DNA of 64,000 nt from positions 2,585,501 to 2,649,500 of the forward strand of contig NC_011566.1 in assembly GCF_000014885.1 (NCBI RefSeq), in the 5' to 3' direction. Both the position numbers and the translations under genes were made by a program. This document shows positions 17,877 through 27,069 of this stretch, one piece after another; positions within the stretch are counted from its first letter, which is position 1, and each line of letters begins with the position of its first letter. The notes beneath the pieces were generated by a model. That model had not been told where the DNA came from. It did not search any database and was given only the letters and a program-made list of their open reading frames with translations. The DNA comes from Shewanella piezotolerans WP3 (GTDB lineage: Bacteria > Pseudomonadota > Gammaproteobacteria > Enterobacterales > Shewanellaceae).

Positions 17877-18025
17877 TAAAGATAAACCTTGGTTCTTATA
17901 TTTATGATAGTGACCTTTTAAGGCGCACTGTACGTTTCCCTGTAAACATCCAAATGAAACTGTAAAACAGTGGCATCCAACCTGTTGACACAAACTGCTA
18001 ACTAGTGTCTACGATTGTCACTTAC

Positions 18026-18041
18026 ACACAATATATGGTGT
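18026..18041. promoter_or_regulatory. NrdR box upstream of nrdA
   Basis: ACACAATATATGGTGT matches the published NrdR consensus acaCwAtATaTwGtgt at all but one position. It lies 150 bases before nrdA. A weaker second half-site (TAACTAGTGT, ending at 18008) lies about three helical turns away, as paired NrdR boxes usually do. NrdR represses ribonucleotide reductase genes when dATP is high. Confidence 0.8.
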
Positions 18042-18110
18042 TTTAAAATTTCTAAGGTACAAGATAGTGAGGTTATTGGATTTTTGCAAGTGCGAATTAT
18101 GGGTACAAGT

Positions 18111-18119
18111 TGTGGATAT
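18111..18119 (-). promoter_or_regulatory. Possible DnaA box upstream of nrdA
   Basis: TGTGGATAT is one base off the reverse complement of the DnaA box TTATCCACA. E. coli nrdAB is DnaA-regulated, so the position is sensible, but one 9-mer with a mismatch is weak evidence. Confidence 0.3.
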
Positions 18120-18210
18120 CTTGAGGATAATTGTTAGAGTTAGTAATAGCTAACCCTTGAAGCTTGTTTTGATTTGAGTTCTGTGTAGAAGGAGAATATT
18201 TAGCCAGCGA

Positions 18211-18250
18211 AAAAACTTGTTGAAGATCGCAGGATCCTTTAGCGATCTTC
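18211..18250 (-). terminator. Terminator-like hairpin after gph
   Basis: On the minus strand GAAGATCGC pairs with GCGATCTTC over 11 bases, followed after AACAAG by TTTTTT. It lies 26 bases after the gph stop and would end ubiG-gph. The T-run is offset, so efficiency is uncertain. Confidence 0.55.
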
Positions 18251-18275
18251 ACCATTTGTAAACTCGCGCGTTTGC

Positions 18276-18968
18276 CTAAATACCAAGTTGGTTTTTTAAC
18301 CAGTCAGTGAGTGCTTCAGGGTCTTCAAAACTGATATCGCTTGGCCAATCCTCTATAGCATCAGTGGGGGCAATATAGCCCCATTTAGCTAGCCCTGCAT
18401 GCATACCACTGGCCTTTGCTGCTTGCATATCACGCTCAGCATCACCGAGATAGAGTATCTGGTCTGGCCGTACAGATAATTGCTGCGCAGCAAGTTTCAT
18501 CGGCGCAGTATGAGGCTTTGAATGTAATGTAGTATCACCACTAACAATAGAGGGCATCATTTTTTCAAGGCCCATTTTAATCATCAGAGGGCGGGTAAAC
18601 TTTGCAGGTTTATTGGTGACGACCCCAAATGGAATCTCATGGGCTGACAACAATTCTAAAAATATATCTAAGCCAGCGAAAAGCTGACAATGCTTGCCGT
18701 TTACTTGGGGATAGTTTTTTAACAAAGCTGATTGCACCTGAACATGTGTATCTTCGTCTTTAGTCGGTAGTGCTGTTCGTACCATGGCTAAACTGCCATG
18801 GGACGCTTGAAAACGAAGTTCACTAATACTCACCGTAGGAAAGCCGAATTGAGTAAGGCTGATATTGAGTGCCTCGACCATATCTGGTGCTGTGTCAGCT
18901 AAAGTACCATCGAGATCAAAAAGCACTCCTTTGATGGTTAACGGCTTGCATTGCTCGCTATTAGTCAT
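18276..18968 (-). CDS. gph: Phosphoglycolate phosphatase
   Basis: HAD-family phosphatase that removes phosphoglycolate formed in DNA repair. The 230 residues show motif I DLDGTLADT (about 18-26), a helical cap, the conserved lysine region VVTNKP, motif III PHTAPMKLA and motif IV YLGDAERDMQAAKASG. Its ATG lies inside the 3' end of ubiG (8-base overlap ATGACTAA), so the two are co-translated. The ubiG-gph pair is common in gammaproteobacteria. HAD specificity is hard to prove from sequence alone; context supports Gph. Confidence 0.88.
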   Translation of the reverse strand: MTNSEQCKPLTIKGVLFDLDGTLADTAPDMVEALNISLTQFGFPTVSISELRFQASHGSLAMVRTALPTKDEDTHVQVQSALLKNYPQVNGKHCQLFAGLDIFLELLSAHEIPFGVVTNKPAKFTRPLMIKMGLEKMMPSIVSGDTTLHSKPHTAPMKLAAQQLSVRPDQILYLGDAERDMQAAKASGMHAGLAKWGYIAPTDAIEDWPSDISFEDPEALTDWLKNQLGI

Positions 18969-19671
18969 TTTTAATCGTCGCTATCATATAATTGACTTCT
19001 AGGCTTTTAGTGTACTTAAACACATCCGTTATTGGATTATAGGTGATCCCAACTGCATCGTTGCAGATTAGCTCGGCATTATCAGCAAGACCAATTAGCT
19101 CCGAGGGTCTGATGAACTTATTATGATCATGGGTACCCACTGGCAGCATCTTTAATAAATATTCTGCCCCTAAGATGGTCTCTACATAGGCACGAATGTT
19201 TCTATTAATAGTGGAGAAAAAAACGTAGCCGCCAGGTTTTACCATGTCAGCACAAGCTTGAATCACAGAGCTGGGGTCTGGCACATGCTCAAGCATTTCC
19301 ATGCAGGTGATGACATCATATTGTTGTTTGTGTTCGTCTCGATGGTTTTCTGCGGTATTCTTGATATAGTTTATAGAAACTCCGGTTTCTAAAGCATGAA
19401 GACGAGCAACATCAAGCGGTTCTTCGCCCATATCAAGGCCAGTGACATCAGCACCAATACGCGCCATACTTTCAGATAAAATCCCGCCGCCACAGCCAAC
19501 ATCAAGTACCTTTTTTCCAAAAATACCGCCAGCAGTTTGATCGATATAATTGAGGCGCAGTGGATTAAGGTTGTGCAGGGGTTTGAACTCACCGTTTGGA
19601 TCCCACCAAGTAGCTGCCATTTTCTCAAATTTTGCAATCTCTTCAGGATCGACATTATTGTTATTTTGCAC
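18961..19671 (-). CDS. ubiG: Ubiquinone biosynthesis O-methyltransferase
   Basis: SAM-dependent enzyme for both O-methylations of ubiquinone synthesis. The conserved start region (NNVDPEEIAKFEKMAATWWD) begins at GTG 19671, which has GAGGT 8 bases upstream; the ATG at 19731 lacks such support. This gives 236 residues, the family length. SAM motif I is VLDVGCGGGILSESMARIGA, with the later motifs CMEMLEHVPDP and MVKPGG. It overlaps gph and is divergent from gyrA. Confidence 0.94.
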   Translation of the reverse strand: MQNNNNVDPEEIAKFEKMAATWWDPNGEFKPLHNLNPLRLNYIDQTAGGIFGKKVLDVGCGGGILSESMARIGADVTGLDMGEEPLDVARLHALETGVSINYIKNTAENHRDEHKQQYDVITCMEMLEHVPDPSSVIQACADMVKPGGYVFFSTINRNIRAYVETILGAEYLLKMLPVGTHDHNKFIRPSELIGLADNAELICNDAVGITYNPITDVFKYTKSLEVNYMIATIKND

Positions 19672-19963
19672 TGTAATTACCTCAGATCGATTAGTTCGTC
19701 TTTTGTGCTTCATTATAATGATTAGCAGCAATAAACAAAGCGGAGATCGCTCGGTTTTCTACGATCCGCTCGAAGTGGCTATAAAATGCACTTATGCCTT
19801 GATTTTAATCAATAGTATTGCGTTTTTGTGCTTATTTAAAATGAATGCAGTATTGGGTCTAGCGCCACCAAATAACTGTGTTAGAATGCCAAATCACGTT
19901 TTCAAGCATGGCCGTTCTTATGAGTGAGAATTGCATGCTAAATTTCAGGGGATCGAGCAGTTT

Positions 19964-22657
19964 ATGACTGATCTGGCTTCATCTATAACACCAATTAATA
20001 TTGAAGACGAATTAAAGAATTCTTACCTCGATTACGCTATGAGTGTAATTGTAGGCCGGGCACTGCCCGATGTTCGTGATGGCTTAAAGCCTGTTCATCG
20101 TCGCGTCTTATTCGCCATGAACGAATTGAAGAACGACTGGAACAAGCCATATAAGAAATCGGCTCGTGTGGTCGGTGACGTAATTGGTAAATATCACCCG
20201 CATGGTGACACTGCTGTATACGACACAATTGTTCGTTTAGCGCAGCCATTCTCAATGAGATACCCACTTATCGACGGCCAAGGTAACTTCGGTTCAGTCG
20301 ATGGTGATGCAGCAGCTGCAATGCGTTATACCGAAATCCGTATGGACAAAGTCGCGCATCAGTTATTAGCAGATCTCGAGAAAGAGACGGTCGATTTTGT
20401 ACCTAACTATGATGGTACTGAGTTTATACCGGCTGTATTGCCAACTCGAATTCCAACGCTGTTGGTTAATGGTTCTTCTGGTATTGCTGTCGGCATGGCA
20501 ACAAATATTCCACCTCACAACTTAACGGAAGTGATTGCAGGGTGTTTAGCGCTTATCGAAGATCCAGCATTGTCCATCGAACAATTGATGGAACATATAC
20601 CTGGACCAGATTTCCCAACCGCTGCTATCGTCAATGGTCGTAAAGGCATTATTGATGCTTATAAGACTGGGCGTGGACGTGCTGTTATGCGCGCCCGTGC
20701 GGATGTTGAAACTGAAGATAATGGCCGTGAGCGTATTATTGTTCATGAAATCCCATATCAAGTTAACAAAGCTCGCTTAATCGAAAAGATTGCCGAGCTC
20801 GTAAAAGATAAGAAAATTGAAGGTATTAGTGGCCTCCGAGATGAGTCTGATAAAGACGGTATGCGGATTGTCATTGAGATCAAACGTGGTGAAGTGGGTG
20901 AAGTTGTATTAAACAACTTGTACGCGCAAACACAAATGCAATGCTCTTTTGGTATAAACATGGTGGCGTTGACTAACGGTCAGCCAAAACTATTTAATCT
21001 GAAAGAGATGCTCGAGTGTTTTATTCTTCACCGCCGTGAAGTTGTGACTCGTCGTACTGTATTTGAACTGCGTAAAGCCCGCGAAAGAGCCCATATTTTG
21101 GAAGCTCTAGCGGTTGCACTCGCTAACATTGACCCAATCATCGCACTTATTAAAGCCTCTCCAACACCCGCTGAAGCCAAAGTTAAATTGGTTGCACAAG
21201 GCTGGGAGCTTGGTCATGTAAAAGGTATGCTTGAAAAAGCTGGTGATGATGCGGCTCGTCCTGAGTGGCTAGAGCCAGAGTTTGGTATTCGCGATAACAA
21301 GTACTTCCTGACAGAGCAACAAGCACAAGCGATTCTTGAGCTTCGTTTGCACCGTTTAACGGGCCTTGAACACGACAAGATTATCGCTGAATATGAAGAG
21401 TTACTTGAAGTTATCGCTGCATTGCTACTGATATTAAGCAGCCCGCAGCGCTTGATGGAAGTGATTACTGAAGAGCTTCATGAAGTACTTGAAAACTTTG
21501 GCGATAAACGCCGCACGGTTATCAATGCTAATGAAGTTGATATGAGCCTAGAAGATCTAATCAACGAAGAGGATGTGGTCGTTACACTTTCTCATCTTGG
21601 TTATGCAAAATACCAAGCGCTCAGCGATTACCAAGCGCAGCGCCGTGGTGGTAAAGGTAAGGCAGCAACTAAAGTTAAAGATGAAGATTTCGTCGAAAAA
21701 CTTTTAGTCGCGAATACTCACGATACTATTTTATGTTTTTCTGATTTCGGTAAAATGTATTGGTTGAAGGTGTATCAATTACCACTCGCGAGCCGTACCG
21801 CTCGTGGACGTCCAATTGTAAACTTATTGCCTCTATCTGAAGGTGAGCGTATTACCGCTATCTTACCAGTACGTGAATATGCAGATGATAAATACATCAT
21901 TATGGCAACTTCTCACGGTACCGTTAAGAAAACAGCGTTAACAGCTTACAGCAACCCACGTGCGAACGGTATTATTGCGGTTAACTTGAAAGATGGTGAC
22001 CAACTGATTGGCGTTGATATTACCGATGGTAATGACGACATAATGTTGTTCTCTAACGAAGGTAAAGTCGTTCGATTTAACGAAAAAGCACGTAATGCAG
22101 AAACGGGTGAAGTGAAAATTGACCCTGAAACTGGTGAAGAGGTGATTGCACTACGTGCGATGGGCCGTACTGCTACTGGTGTTCGTGGTATCAAGCTTGA
22201 AGATGGCCAAACGGTAGTATCGCTAATTGTGCCTAAAGAAGATGGCGCAATCTTGACGGTAACCGAAAATGGTTACGGTAAGCGAACTGCACTTTCTGAG
22301 TACCCAGCCAAGAGTCGTGGTACAAAAGGTGTTGTTTCTATCAAAGTGAGCGAACGTAATGGCGCTGTAGTCGGTGCTGTACAAGTTGGCGATAACGATG
22401 AAATCATGCTTATCAGCGACAAAGGAACTTTAGTTCGAACACCTGCGACTGGTGTATCGAGTATTGGCCGTAATACTCAAGGCGTTACTATTATCCGTAC
22501 AGCGGAAGATGAAAAGGTAGTAGGTCTGCAGCGTATTGACGAAATACAAGATGAGGAAGTTGAACTCGATGAAGAGGGTAACCCAATCGTCAGCGAGGAA
22601 ACGACTGAAGAAACTTCTCAAGCAGAAGGTTCTGAGCCAAGCGAGTCTGAAAGCTAA
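19964..22657 (+). CDS. gyrA: DNA gyrase subunit A
   Basis: 897-residue A subunit of the essential type II topoisomerase. The N-terminal breakage-reunion domain has the active tyrosine in AMRYTEIR (about 122). The quinolone-resistance region reads HPHGDTAVYD, with Thr83 and Asp87; Thr83 is the wild-type residue in several genera and does not by itself indicate resistance. The C-terminal beta-pinwheel has the GyrA box QRRGGKG, with an acidic Glu/Ser-rich tail. Start ATG 19964 matches the family; an in-frame TTG 11 codons earlier is rejected. Confidence 0.97.
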   Translation: MTDLASSITPINIEDELKNSYLDYAMSVIVGRALPDVRDGLKPVHRRVLFAMNELKNDWNKPYKKSARVVGDVIGKYHPHGDTAVYDTIVRLAQPFSMRYPLIDGQGNFGSVDGDAAAAMRYTEIRMDKVAHQLLADLEKETVDFVPNYDGTEFIPAVLPTRIPTLLVNGSSGIAVGMATNIPPHNLTEVIAGCLALIEDPALSIEQLMEHIPGPDFPTAAIVNGRKGIIDAYKTGRGRAVMRARADVETEDNGRERIIVHEIPYQVNKARLIEKIAELVKDKKIEGISGLRDESDKDGMRIVIEIKRGEVGEVVLNNLYAQTQMQCSFGINMVALTNGQPKLFNLKEMLECFILHRREVVTRRTVFELRKARERAHILEALAVALANIDPIIALIKASPTPAEAKVKLVAQGWELGHVKGMLEKAGDDAARPEWLEPEFGIRDNKYFLTEQQAQAILELRLHRLTGLEHDKIIAEYEELLEVIAALLLILSSPQRLMEVITEELHEVLENFGDKRRTVINANEVDMSLEDLINEEDVVVTLSHLGYAKYQALSDYQAQRRGGKGKAATKVKDEDFVEKLLVANTHDTILCFSDFGKMYWLKVYQLPLASRTARGRPIVNLLPLSEGERITAILPVREYADDKYIIMATSHGTVKKTALTAYSNPRANGIIAVNLKDGDQLIGVDITDGNDDIMLFSNEGKVVRFNEKARNAETGEVKIDPETGEEVIALRAMGRTATGVRGIKLEDGQTVVSLIVPKEDGAILTVTENGYGKRTALSEYPAKSRGTKGVVSIKVSERNGAVVGAVQVGDNDEIMLISDKGTLVRTPATGVSSIGRNTQGVTIIRTAEDEKVVGLQRIDEIQDEEVELDEEGNPIVSEETTEETSQAEGSEPSESES

Positions 22658-22683
22658 ATAATCGCAAGCTTTGCTTTTAATTA

Positions 22684-22712
22684 AAAAAGGATGCCATTGG
22701 CATCCTTTTTTG
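22684..22712. terminator. Bidirectional terminator after gyrA
   Basis: AAAAAAGGATGCC-att-GGCATCCTTTTTT between gyrA and the convergent serine hydrolase gene. Confidence 0.92.
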
Positions 22713-22734
22713 TTTTACTCATATGTAAATTAAT

Positions 22735-23901
22735 TCAGAATGACTGCTGTTCGAGCTTATCGGCATGCTTGAACACGTCACGCCAATACTGTGAACTTAG
22801 CTTTGCAATGACTCTCGACTCACCATTTAAAAGCATGGCCATTCCAATATTGAGTTCTGGAGAGTAGGATATTTCTGCGACGTAACCTGCAACCCATCCT
22901 GCATGATAAATTAAAGGTCGGCCTTCGAACTCATAAACACGCCAGCCTTTGCCGTAATGAGCACTGTCGAGGTAGGCGCGCCAATCTCTTCGCCTCAGTT
23001 CTCGCGACGTTTTAATGCCTGGCGTAGTAATATCTTTAAGAACGCTATTAGGTATTACACTAGGATTTTGTCCTAGATTTGCCATAAGCCATTTGGACAT
23101 ATCGGAAATGCTGGCGTTTACACCTGCTGCTGGTGCTAATTGATAATAGTTTGGTTTGACTTTCACCTTTTTAAAGCCAGATTTAGTCTTCACATGTGGT
23201 TCGGCTCTATTCTTAGTCATTTGGAATGCTTCGTAGCCTACAGATGCCGATCCCATTTTTAGTGGCGAGAAAATCCTTTGTTGTAAAAGCTCAGAATAAT
23301 CTTGCTTTGCCTGGGTTTCTATTGCAGTTTGAATGAATGAAAAGGCAACGTTTTGATATCCGTAACAGACCCCTGGACTACACATAGGTGTTAGCTCTTC
23401 AAACTTGGGAATAATTTTTGGCATTTTTACATTGGCGTTAACTAAATTGTCGTAGCTGTTTGGCCATAGTCCAGTACTATGACCAATAATATGGCCGAGA
23501 TTTATCTGCTTTGCTGCTTGCTTATCTGCTAGGTCAAACTCAGGAACATAGCTCACAATAGATTGATTCCAGTCTAGTTTGTGCTCTTCTACTAACATTG
23601 AAGCAAGTGTACCTGCAAACGTTTTAGACACAGAAGCGAGCCTAAACACTGTATCTGAATTAATATTTTTACTACCGCCTTTAGTGCGTTTTCCATAGGT
23701 ACTTAACTTGAGGATGCTATCGCCTTCTACGATAACAAACGCGCCTCCTGGAACCTTATTTGCTTTCAAATTGCGATGGAAGTCGTGCTTAAAACTATCC
23801 GCAAGAGCTTTGAAGTCAGACGTTTTTGCGTAAGTTTCAAATGTAGGCAGCCAAATGGCGGCGGATAGAGAACTGAAGAATAAAATGGGTTTTAAAAGCA
23901 T
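22735..23901 (-). CDS. Beta-lactamase-family serine hydrolase, exported
   Basis: 388 residues of the class C beta-lactamase / penicillin-binding-like fold. There is an N-terminal signal peptide. The nucleophile motif SVSK is at Ser90-Lys93, the YxN element is in YGYQNVAF, and the third motif is HAGW. Such proteins are often esterases or D-aminopeptidases rather than true beta-lactamases; the substrate is unknown. Start ATG 23901 with GGAT before it; a TTG four codons earlier is less likely. A weak Fur-like sequence (GATTATAATCATTCTTAT, from 23919) lies just upstream, but iron control is not established. Confidence 0.85.
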   Translation of the reverse strand: MLLKPILFFSSLSAAIWLPTFETYAKTSDFKALADSFKHDFHRNLKANKVPGGAFVIVEGDSILKLSTYGKRTKGGSKNINSDTVFRLASVSKTFAGTLASMLVEEHKLDWNQSIVSYVPEFDLADKQAAKQINLGHIIGHSTGLWPNSYDNLVNANVKMPKIIPKFEELTPMCSPGVCYGYQNVAFSFIQTAIETQAKQDYSELLQQRIFSPLKMGSASVGYEAFQMTKNRAEPHVKTKSGFKKVKVKPNYYQLAPAAGVNASISDMSKWLMANLGQNPSVIPNSVLKDITTPGIKTSRELRRRDWRAYLDSAHYGKGWRVYEFEGRPLIYHAGWVAGYVAEISYSPELNIGMAMLLNGESRVIAKLSSQYWRDVFKHADKLEQQSF

Positions 23902-24310
23902 GTATGGATCCAACGAAAGATTATAATCATTCTTATACGGCTATTGTTGAGCATAAGGTTCAACAATACTAGAGGCGGTTTATCGATTGAGCTTAGTTTT
24001 TGTTCAAATGAAATAGTTAAAGTTTCTTTAGTTACAAAAAATCTTAAAAATGCCTTTCATGCTTATGGTTCAAGAGGCTTCATTGGCTGAAATATATTCG
24101 TTTAAACCTGTTATGCGCCGTTGGTATAAAAAGCACACTTTTTTATAGCGTACTAAAGGTTTAAAGAGCTCATTAGCCGCCTATTTTCAAAACACTGAAT
24201 TAGCAAAGTTAACTGACTTTTTCGTTTTAGCCACCAGATGGTTACGATATACTGATAAAAGATTGTAAAACCCCATGTATAAACTGATCGATCATAAAAG
24301 GACAATACTT

Positions 24311-25402
24311 GTGAGCGCTACTTTTAATTTCTGTGCTGGACCCGCCATGTTACCTAAACCAGTTATGGATAAAGCCCAGAGTGAGCTGTTAGACTGGAAT
24401 AGCATGGGGACTTCGGTGATGGAGATTAGCCACCGAAGTAAAGAGTTTATAGCGCTAACCAACCAAGCCGAAGCAGATCTACGCCAGTTAATGGATATAC
24501 CAGCAAACTACCATGTATTGTTTATGCATGGTGGCGGGCGAGGTCAGTTTTCGGCTATTGCCAATAACTTTCTTGGCGATAAAGGCCGGGCACTTTATCT
24601 TGTTGACGGCAGTTGGTCTTCAGCTGCAGTTGAAGAAGCCAAAAAGCTGGTTGGCGAAGAAAATATCGATACGATAAATATCGTCGAAAACAATAATGGC
24701 ATAAATAGCGTGGTTTTACCTTCGCTTTCAAATATTGATAAAGATTACCGGTACCTGCATTACTGCCCGAACGAGACTGTGGACGGTATTGAGATCTTTG
24801 ACACAATCAATAGCCCATGGCCGGTTATCGCTGATATGTCATCAAATATTTTGTCACGAAAAATAGACGTGAACCAATTTGCTCTCATCTATGCTGGTGC
24901 ACAGAAAAATATTGGTCCATCCGGCTTGAGTATTGTCATAGTACGCAATGATATGTTGTCCCTTCCGAGTCTTCCGCAATCGTCGATTATGGATTATAAA
25001 CTGGCGGTTAAGCATGGCTCTATGTACAACACTCCGCCTACATTTGCATGGTATTTAGCGGCAGAGGTTTTTGCTTGGCTTAAAGTTAGCGGTGGAGTTG
25101 ACTCTGTTGAGCTGATTAATATCGAAAAAGCAATGCGACTGTACCAATGTATTGATGAATTGGACTTCTATAAAAGTGGTGTCGCTGTAGAGAATCGTTC
25201 TCGAATGAATGTAACTTTCCAGCTTGTTAATGCTGAGCTCGATAACCAATTTTTGGAAGAAGCTAAACAGGCTGGCTTGGTGGCACTAAAAGGACACCGC
25301 AGCGTTGGTGGAATGCGGGCGAGTATTTACAATGCAATGCCGATAGAAGGAGTTATTGAATTAGTGAAATTCATGCAGACCTTTGCCAAAAAACATAGCT
25401 AA
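24311..25402 (+). CDS. serC: Phosphoserine aminotransferase, GTG start
   Basis: PLP enzyme of serine and pyridoxine synthesis. 363 residues from GTG 24311, which has AAAAGGA 8 bases upstream; homology starts SATFNFCAGPAMLP. The in-frame ATG 12 codons earlier (24275) has no ribosome site. The PLP lysine is in YAGAQKNIGPSG, and the substrate-binding region MHGGGRGQF is conserved. It lies on the aroA side of the region as in E. coli (serC-aroA), but here a class I aminotransferase on the opposite strand separates the two. Confidence 0.95.
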   Translation: MSATFNFCAGPAMLPKPVMDKAQSELLDWNSMGTSVMEISHRSKEFIALTNQAEADLRQLMDIPANYHVLFMHGGGRGQFSAIANNFLGDKGRALYLVDGSWSSAAVEEAKKLVGEENIDTINIVENNNGINSVVLPSLSNIDKDYRYLHYCPNETVDGIEIFDTINSPWPVIADMSSNILSRKIDVNQFALIYAGAQKNIGPSGLSIVIVRNDMLSLPSLPQSSIMDYKLAVKHGSMYNTPPTFAWYLAAEVFAWLKVSGGVDSVELINIEKAMRLYQCIDELDFYKSGVAVENRSRMNVTFQLVNAELDNQFLEEAKQAGLVALKGHRSVGGMRASIYNAMPIEGVIELVKFMQTFAKKHS

Positions 25403-25418
25403 CGAGTAAATCGAAATA

Positions 25419-25447
25419 AAAAAAGCCGCTATTAAAAGCGGCTTTTT
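25419..25447. terminator. Bidirectional terminator between serC and aminotransferase
   Basis: AAAAAAGCCGCT-attaaa-AGCGGCTTTTT between convergent genes. Confidence 0.9.
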
Positions 25448-25463
25448 AGTAGAACTTTAAAGC

Positions 25464-26654
25464 TTAGAGTACTTTAGCAATTGATTTTGCTAAGTAATCA
25501 ACATTCCCTGTTCCTATACCCGCAATGCTTATGCGGCTTGAGTCGACCATATAAACACTATAATCACTTTGAAGCTGCGTGACTTGCACTGGCGTGATCC
25601 CTAAGAACGAGAACATGCCTTTTTGCTCAGTGATGAAGTTGAAATTACGAGTAACGCCAATCTCTTTTAGCTTGTTAACTAACATGGCGCGGTTGCCGTT
25701 AATGCGATCGCGCATTACTGTTAACTCATCTAACCACTCTTGTTTTAGCTCATTTGAGCCTAGAATCGTTTCAACTATTGCAGCACCATGTGCTGGCGGC
25801 ATTGAATAGATACAACGCACAACATAAAGCAATACCGAGAAAGCGACATCACTGGCTGCGGCATCTTTACCTATGATGCTACAGGCACCTATTCGTTCTC
25901 GGTAAAGGCCGAAATTCTTTGAGCATGAACTGCACAAGATCATGTTGTTAACCGTTGCAGCCATCTTACGGACGCCATATGCATCTTCATCTACACCATC
26001 TCCAAAGCCTTGATAGGCCATATCTATGAGTGGGGTAAAACCTTGCACTGCAGTTAATTCAATAATCTCATCCCATTGCTGCGGGTTGAGATCCATGCCA
26101 CTTGGGTTATGACAGCAGGCATGTAGAAGCACGACATCATCATTTCCGATATTAGACAGCGCCGATTTCATCTCTTCAAACTTGAGAGATTTTGTATCGT
26201 AGTCGTAGTAGGGGTAAGTTTTAACGGTTATCCCAGCAGCTTCAAATAAACCTGTGTGGTTAGCCCATGTAGGATCGCTTACCCAAAGAACAGAGTTAGG
26301 GTTGCAGCGCTTAATAAAATCGGCAGCGACTCTAAGTGCACCTGTACCACCTGGTGTGGAAACAGTACGCACTCTGTTTGCTAGAATTGCTGGGTTATCG
26401 GCGCTGAAAGCTAGCTCTGACATTAGTCGGTTAAAGTCAGCGGAACCTGTTGGACCGATGTAAACTTTTGTTGACTCGGTGTCTAATCGATACTGCTCTG
26501 CTTTTTTAACACAGGTCAGAATTGGGGTATGACCAGATTCATCTTTATATACCCCAACACCTAAATCGACTTTTTGTGAATGAGTATCTTCTCGATACTT
26601 CGTCAGTAGTCCTAAAATGGGGTCTGCAGGCATAGCGGTCAGTTTGTTGAACAT
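25464..26654 (-). CDS. Aspartate/aromatic aminotransferase, class I
   Basis: 396-residue PLP aminotransferase of the AspC/TyrB family. It has the PLP lysine in SSCSKNFGLYRERIG, the N-terminal substrate loop LGVGVYKDESG, the conserved HACCHNPSG and DMAYQGFGDG, and the second-subunit arginine in VVRCIYSMPPAHG. These residues fit dicarboxylate and aromatic substrates. TyrB is the likely assignment in Shewanella, but AspC activity cannot be excluded from sequence. Single gene placed between serC and aroA on the opposite strand. Confidence 0.9.
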   Translation of the reverse strand: MFNKLTAMPADPILGLLTKYREDTHSQKVDLGVGVYKDESGHTPILTCVKKAEQYRLDTESTKVYIGPTGSADFNRLMSELAFSADNPAILANRVRTVSTPGGTGALRVAADFIKRCNPNSVLWVSDPTWANHTGLFEAAGITVKTYPYYDYDTKSLKFEEMKSALSNIGNDDVVLLHACCHNPSGMDLNPQQWDEIIELTAVQGFTPLIDMAYQGFGDGVDEDAYGVRKMAATVNNMILCSSCSKNFGLYRERIGACSIIGKDAAASDVAFSVLLYVVRCIYSMPPAHGAAIVETILGSNELKQEWLDELTVMRDRINGNRAMLVNKLKEIGVTRNFNFITEQKGMFSFLGITPVQVTQLQSDYSVYMVDSSRISIAGIGTGNVDYLAKSIAKVL

Positions 26655-26804
26655 AGTTCCATCTACCTCTTTGTGATTGGTCCAAATAGACCTTTTTATT
26701 CAGTTGTTCTTATATTGACTAGAGTAACGTAGAAATATCCCAATTAGATAGTAATAGTAAATATTTTCACCGTTCATCATTCTGGCAATTATTGATTCCA
26801 ATAA

Positions 26805-26826
26805 CGTTATTTTTCTAAAAATAACG
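26805..26826. repeat. Perfect 10-bp inverted repeat upstream of the aminotransferase gene
   Basis: CGTTATTTTT-ct-AAAAATAACG lies in a 415-base gap, about 150 bases before the aminotransferase start and 245 before aroA. It could be an operator for a dimeric regulator. The 2-base loop is too tight for a normal terminator hairpin. The rest of the gap shows no gene or other clear site. Confidence 0.5.
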
Positions 26827-27069
26827 CTGATTCATTGCTGGTTAAATGCTTATTTCTACCAGTTGAATAACTTTTGAGGCTTAAAGGTGAGTTTTTAGCA
26901 AAAAAGTGTTGAATACTTCGCAGCAATCAGTAAATTTGTAACTACGAAGTTCAAACAATCGCTAAACCGCTGTCATTTTGTCGTGGTGACCTAACAAGCC
27001 TTTAGCATGAACGTCTACTGTTAACCCGCAGGTGAGTTTGACTCCTGCAGTAATTTAAAGAAGTTATCA

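Noticed and set aside
20209..20226. GyrA Thr83 as a quinolone-resistance mutation
   Set aside because: Thr is the natural residue at this position in several genera; without comparison to relatives it says nothing about resistance.
23919..23937. Fur box before the serine hydrolase gene
   Set aside because: Only about 10 of 13 core bases fit and no iron-related gene is nearby; kept as a remark only.
26655..26780. TyrR box before the aminotransferase gene
   Set aside because: Searched for TGTAAA-N6-TTTACA; only half-sites were seen.
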